Positions 1-2,883 of a DNA stretch of 6,307 nt are shown here, one piece after another. Positions within the stretch are counted from its first letter, which is position 1, and every line of letters begins with the position of its first letter. The notes beneath the pieces are model-generated. The model was not told the origin of the DNA, searched no databases, and saw only the letters and a list, made by a program, of their open reading frames with translations. Source of the stretch: Candidatus Tayloriibacteriota bacterium (GTDB lineage: Bacteria > Patescibacteriota > Minisyncoccia > Phycocordibacterales > GWA1-40-21); contig JAPLZG010000125.1 of assembly GCA_026395155.1 (NCBI GenBank), positions 1-6,307 of the forward strand. Reading direction: 5' to 3'. Made by a program: the position numbers and the translations under genes.

Positions 1-120
1 TTCGGAGATCTCCGGATCAAAGGTTGCTAGGCACCTCCCCGAAGCTTATCGCAGCTATACTACGTCCTTCATCGCTTGTTAGAGTCAAGGCATCCACCAT
101 ACGCCCTTAAATTTCCCATT
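1..120 (-). rRNA. 23S ribosomal RNA, 5' end (partial)
   Basis: The reverse complement reads as the first part of domain I of bacterial 23S rRNA. The near-universal GGTGGATGCC block lies at 98-89, followed by GCGATGAAGGACGT and CTGCGATAAGC, and then a CCGGAGAT stretch where E. coli has the CCGGCGAT/CCGAA region. In E. coli the mature 5' end is 22 nt before GGTGGATGCC, which puts it near 120 here. The gene runs off the left edge, so only about 120 of roughly 2900 nt are visible. Upstream there is no 16S rRNA, no tRNA and no spacer of the usual rrn type; a protein gene starts within 1.1 kb. The gene therefore seems to have its own promoter. Identity is certain; the exact 5' end is inferred. Confidence 0.96.
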
Positions 121-131
121 AGGAAATTTAA
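107..131 (-). other. Perfect hairpin across the predicted 23S 5' end
   Basis: A 10-bp perfect stem (107-116 with 122-131, 5-nt loop) straddles the expected mature 5' terminus of 23S rRNA. Normally the 5' terminal bases pair with the 3' end of the molecule (helix H1). The leader here carries a second copy of that pairing partner, so in the precursor it could hold the 5' end until processing. A second 8-bp hairpin (145-152 with 161-168) lies just upstream in the same leader. Pairing is seen directly; the processing role is inferred. Confidence 0.5.
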
Positions 132-182
132 AAACCACAATTTCTCATTTACTAATAAAAGTAAATGAACTTGTTTTAACCT

Positions 183-212
183 GTTATATAAAATCAATCT
201 GCACGCTGGCAA
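183..212 (-). promoter_or_regulatory. Candidate sigma-70 promoter for 23S rRNA
   Basis: On the minus strand a TTGCCA box (212-207) is followed after 18 nt by TATAAC (188-183), with a T-run just upstream of the -35 box that could act as an UP element. Initiation would fall near 176, giving a leader of about 55 nt before the mature 23S end. It lies downstream of the terminator at 448-470, so transcription from further upstream should not be needed. Spacing is one base longer than ideal and the match is ordinary for AT-rich DNA. Confidence 0.4.
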
Positions 213-263
213 AAAAATTCATACAACAGTTTTTTAAATCTTATCAAATTTCTTCAAAAGAAT

Positions 264-291
264 TTGACAGATTCACCTGCCTGCCTACAAT
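264..291 (+). promoter_or_regulatory. Candidate plus-strand promoter diverging from 23S
   Basis: A perfect TTGACA (264-269) is followed after 16 nt by TACAAT (286-291) on the plus strand. Transcription would start near 298 and run away from the rRNA gene. No protein gene lies downstream on this strand, so if it is active the product would be a non-coding RNA. The consensus quality is the best -35 in the window, but a chance match cannot be excluded. Confidence 0.35.
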
Positions 292-297
292 ATCTAT

Positions 298-425
298 AAA
301 AGACCCATAATCACCCTGAGGTGATAAATTGGTGATACTGTGGCAGAATAAAGCTTTAGATTTTCATCATTCTCTGTGAAGAGAACTATTTAAATCTCGA
401 TCTTATTTATCAAATTTCAATCTTT
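298..425 (+). ncRNA. Possible structured RNA downstream of the divergent promoter
   Basis: The sequence after the plus-strand promoter can fold into a rod. AAAGA (299-303) can pair with TCTTT (421-425), TGATAAAT (322-329) with ATTTATCA (405-412), AGATTT (358-363) with AAATCT (392-397), and TTCTC (370-374) with GAGAA (381-385) closed by a 6-nt loop. An alternative 6-bp hairpin with a CTGA loop (310-315 with 320-325) competes with the second stem. No plus-strand terminator with a U-run was found, so the 3' end is arbitrary. It does not read as tRNA, tmRNA or 5S; the long rod vaguely recalls 6S RNA but no conserved 6S sequence was identified. AT-rich DNA folds easily, so this is a weak call. Confidence 0.2.
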
Positions 426-447
426 CCGTACTTCGGTTTTAAGGCCG

Positions 448-470
448 AAAAAAACCGCTTTCTTGCGGTT
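448..470 (-). terminator. Rho-independent terminator, minus strand
   Basis: Read on the minus strand, AACCGC (470-465), a 6-nt loop and GCGGTT (458-453) form a GC-rich 6-bp stem that runs into an unbroken T-run (454-448, partly in the stem). This is a textbook intrinsic terminator. On the plus strand the stem is followed by AAGTTT and is a poor terminator. It sits about 330 nt upstream of the 23S gene and would end any transcript entering from the right, including one started at the 553-580 promoter. Confidence 0.75.
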
Positions 471-546
471 AAGTTTAAACAACATTAAAAAATGCTGACT
501 ATACTTCCCGCTTAAAAAATTGGTTTATATTCAACATATCTGTATG
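448..546 (-). ncRNA. Possible ~100-nt small transcript
   Basis: The interval is framed on the minus strand by a promoter-like sequence (553-580, start near 546) and the strong terminator at 448-470. It contains a 12-codon reading frame (537-499, ATG to TAG) without a ribosome-binding site, which I do not regard as a gene. The stretch could encode a small regulatory RNA, or be a terminated leader placed ahead of the 23S gene. Only the framing signals support it. Confidence 0.25.
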
Positions 547-552
547 AGGGAC

Positions 553-580
553 AGTATATACTAAACCAAAAAAATTGCAA
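553..580 (-). promoter_or_regulatory. Candidate minus-strand promoter within a dyad
   Basis: On the minus strand TTGCAA (580-575) is followed after 16 nt by TATACT (558-553); the spacer begins with seven T. The -10 and part of the spacer lie in a dyad in which TTGGTTTA (520-527) pairs with TAAACCAA (562-569) and ATATCTGT (536-543) pairs with ACAG.ATAT (551-559). The dyad could be an operator or a cruciform, or, for RNA entering from further right, a terminator since it is followed on the minus strand by six T (519-514). Confidence 0.4.
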
Positions 581-668
581 GTAATATAAGGAGCAAAAAA
601 GACTATATTTTGATGACCGAGCATCATTTTAATTTAACCCTTAATTTTCAACATATTTTTACCATTCT

Positions 669-700
669 CTGTCATTCCCGTGCAAACGGGAATCCAGTTT
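669..700. repeat. Short hairpin repeat, GTCATTCCCG type
   Basis: CTGTCATTCCCG at 669-680 leads into an 8-bp perfect hairpin (674-681 with 686-693) with a GCAA tetraloop, followed by AATCCAGTTT. The CTGTCAT...ATCCAGT borders are the same as those of the elements at 2256-2370 and 3576-3620, so it is a miniature member of the same family. It has no coding capacity. Such elements are common, non-autonomous intergenic repeats in bacteria. Confidence 0.7.
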
Positions 701-795
701 AATTAATTTATAAAATATTATCCACATTTTATTAACATTTTAAATAGACACCAGCCGTATGTGTATATAACATAGCGGTCGCTTAGTTATTTACA

Positions 796-881
796 AATCA
801 GCATAAATATACCTTACATATGGCGTATTAAACCTCGCTTTTTTATATTAAAAATAGCCCTGGTTTAGAGGGCTAGATTTA
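796..881 (-). repeat. 86-nt dispersed 3' repeat, copy 1
   Basis: Aligned without gaps to 1811-1896, this copy matches at 74 of 86 positions by my hand count, including a 24-nt identical block (840-863). It begins 7 nt after the stop codon of the 90-residue gene. It contains the terminator at 848-875 and a second, weaker hairpin (AATATACC at 804-811 with GGCGTATT at 822-829). A looser match extends leftwards to about 750, with extra DNA in this copy. Confidence 0.85.
848..875 (-). terminator. Rho-independent terminator of the membrane-protein gene
   Basis: On the minus strand TAGCCCT (875-869), a 7-nt loop and AGGGCTA (861-855) make a 7-bp perfect stem followed by TTTTTAATAT. It lies 14 nt after the stop codon at 889 and is well placed to end that gene's transcript. 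It is part of the dispersed 86-nt repeat, so the terminator was probably acquired or copied together with it. Confidence 0.75.
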
Positions 882-888
882 AAGAATA

Positions 889-1161
889 TTATACATTAAT
901 TTCATTTTTTCTATTCTTAATTTTGCCATACAGCCAACCAATAATTGCTCCAACAATAAATCCATAGACCAAAAATACCAACAAAGGTCCTAATCCGCTA
1001 GAACCATCATTAAGACCAAACAATAAAAGACTAACGATTATTGCAGGGAAGAAAGGGATATTTACAAAAGCACTATCTCCAATATTATCTAAATAATAAA
1101 AAGCACCAAAAGATATTATTATCCCAATGATTGCACCCCATAGCCAATATTTTTTATTCAT
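889..1161 (-). CDS. Small three-helix membrane protein, unknown function
   Basis: The 90-residue product has three hydrophobic segments at about residues 5-24, 34-50 and 58-79, with a short polar loop (NDGSSG, 51-56) before the third. The tail KIKNRKNEIN is basic and, by the positive-inside rule, should be cytoplasmic. Glycine-rich AIIG patterns occur in both the first and third helices (AIIGIIIS and GAIIGWLYG), suggesting tightly packed helices or an internal duplication. I do not recognise the family. The start is the only ATG in place; no Shine-Dalgarno sequence precedes it. It lies 69 nt downstream of hicA on the same strand and could be read through from hicBA, though a separate promoter candidate exists at 1175-1203. 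It ends in the terminator at 848-875. It is unlikely to be a spurious frame, given its clear helix and loop pattern. Confidence 0.75.
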   Translation of the reverse strand: MNKKYWLWGAIIGIIISFGAFYYLDNIGDSAFVNIPFFPAIIVSLLLFGLNDGSSGLGPLLVFLVYGFIVGAIIGWLYGKIKNRKNEINV

Positions 1162-1174
1162 TTTATTTTGATTA

Positions 1175-1203
1175 TTGATAAATTTCTATGAAATTGATTA
1201 CAA
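1175..1203 (-). promoter_or_regulatory. Candidate promoter of the membrane-protein gene
   Basis: TTGTAA (1203-1198) and TATCAA (1180-1175) are separated by 17 nt on the minus strand. Transcription would start around 1168, leaving only about 7 nt before the start codon at 1161, an almost leaderless message. Plausible, but AT-rich DNA gives such matches often. Confidence 0.35.
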
Positions 1204-1230
1204 TAGTTTTAAGGGGGAAAAGCAAATGCC

Positions 1231-1473
1231 CTATTTAGTATAAAAAATCTTTTTTAAAATATCCGCACTAAAACATCTTTCTAGAGAACGCATAATGGAT
1301 TTTAAGGTTCCACGATCAAGTTCTTCATGTAGTGGAATAGTCAAATAATAAGTGATGCTAGCCACTTTCATAACCATCCTAATATGACTACCTTTTTGTC
1401 TTACTTCGGAAAAGCCTTCAGCCAAAAGAAGTTTAACTAAGTTTTTACCAGAAATTCGGCGAAGTTTAGGCAT
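1231..1473 (-). CDS. hicA: HicA-type mRNA interferase toxin
   Basis: HicA toxins are small double-stranded-RNA-binding-fold ribonucleases that cut mRNA and slow growth when not held by HicB. The 80-residue product begins MPKLRRISGKNLVKLL, typical of the family, and carries the catalytic loop QKGSHIRM (His30). The later motif IPLHEELDRGTLKSIMRSL is the standard HicA C-terminal signature. The start chosen is the ATG at 1473; a TTG two codons upstream (1479) would add two residues but is a poorer start and has no ribosome-binding site. The ATG overlaps the end of hicB by 8 nt (1466-1473), so translation is probably coupled. Length and key residues look intact, so an active toxin is expected. The C-terminal tail CFSADILKKIFYTK is slightly longer than in short HicA proteins. 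Confidence 0.92.
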   Translation of the reverse strand: MPKLRRISGKNLVKLLLAEGFSEVRQKGSHIRMVMKVASITYYLTIPLHEELDRGTLKSIMRSLERCFSADILKKIFYTK

Positions 1474-1693
1474 GGGCAATTTCAGAAAAATCCATATTCA
1501 TCATTACCGGTGGAAAAGTCTTGGCAGTATGTTTGCCAATGAACTCATCCAAACTTATTTCAATAGCCTCACGAATATTACGCAAAAGAGCCTCAAAAGT
1601 CTTACCTTGAGTAATTATATTAAGACTGTCTGCCGAAGCGACATAATATCCATCTTCTCCTTTTGAAATTTGAAAGGTTATAATCTTGTTCAT
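1466..1693 (-). CDS. hicB: HicB-type antitoxin, short form
   Basis: The 75-residue product matches the partial RNase H-like fold of HicB antitoxins: an N-terminal strand, then GEDGYYVASADSLNIITQGKTFEALLRNIREAIEI (residues 12-46). It would bind and neutralise HicA. There is no C-terminal helix-turn-helix or ribbon-helix-helix domain, so this HicB probably does not bind DNA by itself as the longer forms do. The gene order is antitoxin first, the reverse of E. coli hicAB but frequent in other bacteria. The start is well fixed: an in-frame TGA lies only five codons upstream (1706-1708). The candidate promoter ends 6 nt before the ATG, so the message may be leaderless. It overlaps hicA by 8 nt. 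Confidence 0.92.
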   Translation of the reverse strand: MNKIITFQISKGEDGYYVASADSLNIITQGKTFEALLRNIREAIEISLDEFIGKHTAKTFPPVMMNMDFSEIAHA

Positions 1694-1699
1694 GTTGAT

Positions 1700-1729
1700 A
1701 TGATATCACACAACAAAAGAGAAAATCAA
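1700..1729 (-). promoter_or_regulatory. Candidate hicBA promoter (extended -10, leaderless)
   Basis: On the minus strand TTGATT (1729-1724) and TATCAT (1705-1700) are 18 nt apart, and a TG dinucleotide (1708-1707) precedes the -10 box by one base, giving an extended -10. Only six bases separate the -10 from the ATG of hicB, which would make the A of the start codon the likely first transcribed base. The palindrome TGATATCA overlaps the -10 and could be an operator half-site. Confidence 0.5.
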
Positions 1730-1734
1730 GCACC

Positions 1735-1769
1735 AAACGGCTCAACGAGAGTTAACCGTTGAGCCGTTT
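1735..1769. promoter_or_regulatory. Perfect 13-bp inverted repeat upstream of hicBA
   Basis: AAACGGCTCAACG (1735-1747) and its exact complement (1757-1769) flank a 9-nt centre. It lies just upstream of the -35 box of the hicBA promoter candidate. Neither strand has a proper U-run after the stem, so it is a poor terminator. It may be an operator for a dimeric regulator, a transcription-blocking hairpin that insulates hicBA from the gene to the right, or a short repeat. The pairing is certain; the role is open. Confidence 0.55.
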
Positions 1770-1810
1770 AAAACCATTTAAAATCGCCATCAGACCTATG
1801 TGTAAATAAC

Positions 1811-1896
1811 AATCAGCATAAATACGCAACAAATGTGTCGTATTGAACCTCGTTTTTTTATATTAAAAATAGCCCTGATTTAGGGGGCTAGATTTA
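1811..1896 (-). repeat. 86-nt dispersed 3' repeat, copy 2
   Basis: Gap-free match to 796-881 at 74 of 86 positions. It begins 10 nt after the stop codon of the 80-residue gene, the same relation that copy 1 has to the 90-residue gene. The internal hairpin is better paired here (AATACG at 1819-1824 with CGTATT at 1839-1844) than in copy 1, so changes on both arms keep or improve the fold, which argues that the RNA or DNA structure matters. Confidence 0.85.
1863..1890 (-). terminator. Rho-independent terminator of the coiled-coil gene
   Basis: On the minus strand TAGCCC (1890-1885) pairs with GGGCTA (1875-1870) around a 9-nt loop, followed by TTTTTAATA. It starts 16 nt after the stop codon at 1907. 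It is the terminator part of the second copy of the 86-nt repeat; the stem is one pair shorter than in copy 1. Confidence 0.7.
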
Positions 1897-1906
1897 GGAG
1901 GTAGTT

Positions 1907-2149
1907 TTAAATTTCCTTCTTCCTTAACTCTTCAATTGCAACCAATCTCTTTGCATCTGTTTCCATCATTAACCTTTTTTCAGAATCTATCGTTTCCTGA
2001 ATCTCAGCAATTCTCCTTCGAAAATTTTCAATATCATCTTCGTAGTGCGATACTATACTCCTTAAATTCTCTACATTAAAACTAGCCATATGTTCTCTAA
2101 ATTCTTTGGTGCTCAGTTCGTCGTTATTCTGTTTTATTTCTTCAGTCAT
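1907..2149 (-). CDS. Small coiled-coil protein, unknown function
   Basis: The 80-residue product is polar and highly charged. It has no membrane segment, signal peptide or cysteine. Residues about 28-78 carry heptad-like spacing of hydrophobic residues (LRSIVSHYEDDIENFRRRIAEIQETI, then a KRLMMETDAKRLVAIEELRKK tail), which predicts a long helical hairpin or dimeric coiled coil. The first 20 residues (TEEIKQNNDELSTKEF) look flexible. I do not recognise the family. No Shine-Dalgarno sequence precedes the ATG. Upstream is a 15-bp hairpin (2165-2200) and then a promoter candidate with a nine-G spacer (2219-2247). It stands alone between two terminators, so it should be its own transcription unit. 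The composition and own terminator favour a real gene. Confidence 0.75.
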   Translation of the reverse strand: MTEEIKQNNDELSTKEFREHMASFNVENLRSIVSHYEDDIENFRRRIAEIQETIDSEKRLMMETDAKRLVAIEELRKKEI

Positions 2150-2164
2150 ATTTTTTATATTAAT

Positions 2165-2200
2165 CCCAGTAGTAAAGAAATCAGAATTTCTTACTACGGG
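2165..2200 (-). promoter_or_regulatory. 15-bp hairpin in the leader of the coiled-coil gene
   Basis: Three stem blocks of 3, 7 and 5 bp (2165-2167 with 2198-2200, 2169-2175 with 2191-2197, 2177-2181 with 2186-2190) are separated only by single bulged bases at 2168 and 2176. The 4-nt loop is at 2182-2185. In the transcript from the 2219-2247 promoter it would form most of the 5' leader and end 15 nt before the ATG. It has no U-run and is not a terminator. It could stabilise the mRNA or tune translation. Confidence 0.5.
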
Positions 2201-2218
2201 ACAGTTAATAATAAACTA

Positions 2219-2247
2219 ATTTTACCCCCCCCCGAAAATATTTGCAA
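2219..2247 (-). promoter_or_regulatory. Candidate promoter with nine-G spacer
   Basis: On the minus strand TTGCAA (2247-2242) is followed by exactly 17 nt and TAAAAT (2224-2219). The half of the spacer next to the -10 is a run of nine G (2233-2225), very unusual in this AT-rich DNA. Gain or loss of a G would shift the -35/-10 spacing away from the 17-nt optimum, as in known phase-variable promoters such as that of Neisseria porA. The start would be near 2212, giving a leader of about 60 nt for the coiled-coil gene. Confidence 0.45.
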
Positions 2248-2255
2248 GTTCAAAT

Positions 2256-2370
2256 TTCTGTCATTGCGAGGAATTTTTATGACGTGGCAATCCAGTATTA
2301 ATAAATTTTACATCTACGCTATAGCGTAGATGTATAAAACTGGATCCCGTTCTTCAACGGGATGACAGAA
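2256..2370. repeat. 115-nt compound MITE-like element
   Basis: The ends are perfect 9-bp inverted repeats, TTCTGTCAT (2256-2264) and ATGACAGAA (2362-2370). Inside them ATCCAGT (2290-2296) and ACTGGAT (2339-2345) form a second inverted pair, and the centre is a 26-nt perfect palindrome (2309-2334). The right arm also holds a 7-bp hairpin (TCCCGTT with AACGGGA, 2345-2362). The structure is two short repeat units placed head to head around the palindrome. There is no transposase gene; it is non-autonomous or a structured intergenic repeat. Confidence 0.7.
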
Positions 2371-2389
2371 GAACAAAGAAAAACAAAAT

Positions 2390-2505
2390 GGATTGCCACC
2401 TGCCCGCAATGCTACCTGCCAGCAAAGCTTCGCAAGCGACTTGCTCGCGTAGCTATGCGGACTGGCGCATAGCGTTGCAGGCGGGCGCTTCGCTCGCAAT
2501 GACCC
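2390..2505. repeat. GC-rich hairpin repeat (GGATTGCCAC...GCAATGACCCC)
   Basis: The borders GGATTGCCAC (2390-2399) and TCGCAATGACCCC (to 2505) are the reversed form of the GTCATTGCGAG...GTGGCAATCC family seen at 2256 and 3576. The interior is far richer in G and C than its surroundings and folds on itself, for example GCTATGCG (2452-2459) with CGCATAGC (2466-2473). It has no tRNA T-loop and no credible coding frame. Confidence 0.65.
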
Positions 2506-2672
2506 CAGTCAAATAAGACAGGTTGTGTATTCAATAAGAATTAAACACACAACACCATGGCTGTCTTTTCGGAATAGGAATAGTCCACCGACTATAGAAA
2601 ACACAGCGCGTGTCCTCATACAGAGAAGTATTCAGACATCGCTCTCCGATAAAAAATCAATTTGACGGGGCA
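2506..2672. repeat. Split copy of the TCAATTTGACGGGGCA repeat
   Basis: CAGTCAAATAA (2506-2516) and the 24-nt stretch 2649-2672 are each identical to adjoining, overlapping parts of one continuous unit at 3783-3813. Here the two halves are 132 nt apart; there they are joined. ATAA is present on both sides of the intervening DNA and once in the joined copy. Confidence 0.6.
2517..2648. mobile_element. Putative 132-nt inserted element
   Basis: This segment separates the two halves of a repeat that is intact at 3783-3813 and is flanked by ATAA on each side, as expected for a 4-bp target duplication. Near its left end it has a long hairpin: AAGACAGGTTGTGT (2515-2528, the first two bases belonging to the left flank) pairs with ACACAAC (2546-2552) and, across a 7-nt bulge, CTGTCTT (2561-2567). 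A 6-bp hairpin with a CACC loop follows (2580-2595). There are no clear terminal inverted repeats and no gene. It could be a small non-autonomous element, or the 11-nt left match could be chance. Confidence 0.35.
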
Positions 2673-2683
2673 AGCAGAGTAGA

Positions 2684-2711
2684 TGGATCCCCGCATTCGC
2701 GAGGATGACAG
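2684..2711. repeat. Short hairpin repeat, GGATCCCCGC...GGATGACAG type
   Basis: TGGATCCCCGC (2684-2694) and CGCGAGGATGACAG (2698-2711) form an imperfect hairpin and share the GGATCCC and GATGACAG borders with the right arm of the element at 2339-2370. It is the same family in the same orientation, with a different hairpin tip. Confidence 0.6.
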
Positions 2712-2748
2712 AAAGAGGGGTTTGGCTTCGCCAAACCCCCTCCTCTTT
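2712..2748 (-). terminator. Strong hairpin downstream of ndk, possible terminator
   Basis: GGGGTTTGGC (2717-2726) pairs perfectly with GCCAAACCCC (2730-2739) around a 3-nt loop. An outer AAAGA/TCTTT stem (2712-2716 with 2744-2748) extends it past a 4-nt bulge. On the minus strand the stem is followed by TCTTTCTGTC, only moderately U-rich, about 140 nt after the ndk stop codon. It is the best candidate terminator for ndk but could be one more repeat. Confidence 0.35.
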
Positions 2749-2754
2749 GTATTC

Positions 2755-2802
2755 ATTCGTATGATATTCGTTAATTACGATTCGTATCATTCGAATAATT
2801 CG
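2755..2802. repeat. Cluster of ATTCG words
   Basis: ATTCG occurs five times on the plus strand at 2755, 2766, 2780, 2789 and 2798, with spacings of 9 to 14 nt. Two of them form the larger near-repeat ATTCGTATGAT / ATTCGTATCAT. The irregular spacing rules out a CRISPR or clean tandem array. It may be a decayed satellite. Confidence 0.4.
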
Positions 2803-2883
2803 TATATTAGTATGTTTATCTCGCGAAACCCCTCTTTGTATTTTTCCGCGTGTAGTCCGCGAAAAGTCTGCGTCAAGTCAGCG

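Larger units (their letters stand above)
121..888. other. Gene-free region between 23S rRNA and the membrane-protein gene
   Basis: This 768-nt stretch has no convincing protein gene and no tRNA. It holds the 23S leader hairpins, candidate promoters at 183-212 (minus), 264-291 (plus) and 553-580 (minus), a strong minus-strand terminator at 448-470, a short GNRA-looped hairpin repeat at 669-700, and the first copy of an 86-nt dispersed repeat with a terminator at 796-881. Base composition is strongly AT-rich. The stretch 582-668 shows nothing further except an isolated AAGGAG at 588-593 that is too far from any start codon to matter. Confidence 0.7.
2150..2883. other. Repeat-rich region between the coiled-coil gene and ndk
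   Basis: No protein gene is supported here. In order the region holds the 15-bp leader hairpin, the nine-G promoter, a 115-nt compound element (2256-2370), a GC-rich hairpin element (2390-2505), a putative small insertion (2517-2648) inside a split repeat, a GGATCCCCGC-type hairpin (2684-2711), a strong hairpin (2712-2748) and a cluster of ATTCG words (2755-2802). Open frames across it are made of repeat sequence and lack start signals. Confidence 0.75.

Noticed and set aside
499..537. 12-codon minus-strand leader peptide (ATG to TAG)
   Set aside because: No ribosome-binding site, no run of regulatory codons, and this length is expected by chance; kept only as part of the possible small RNA.
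613..702. Plus-strand 29-codon frame preceded by AAGGAG at 588-593
   Set aside because: The AAGGAG is about 19 nt from the ATG, too far for a ribosome-binding site, and the frame runs into the hairpin repeat at 669-700.
1474..1479. TTG start two codons upstream of the hicA ATG
   Set aside because: The ATG at 1473 gives the usual MPKL HicA N-terminus, and TTG here has no supporting ribosome-binding site.
1735..1769. Inverted repeat as a rho-independent terminator
   Set aside because: Neither strand has a U-run after the stem, and a proper terminator for the upstream gene already exists at 1863-1890.
2314..2499. Open frame of about 61 codons on the minus strand
   Set aside because: It consists entirely of inverted-repeat sequence (2256-2370 and 2390-2505), and the translation is low-complexity and unlike a protein.
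2390..2505. GC-rich stretch as a possible tRNA or structured RNA gene
   Set aside because: No T-loop GTTCRANNC, no acceptor or anticodon arm layout; the borders match the dispersed GTCATTGCGAG repeat family.
2755..2802. ATTCG cluster as a CRISPR or tandem array
   Set aside because: The units are 5 nt with irregular 9-14 nt spacing; there are no long identical repeats and no spacers of constant length.
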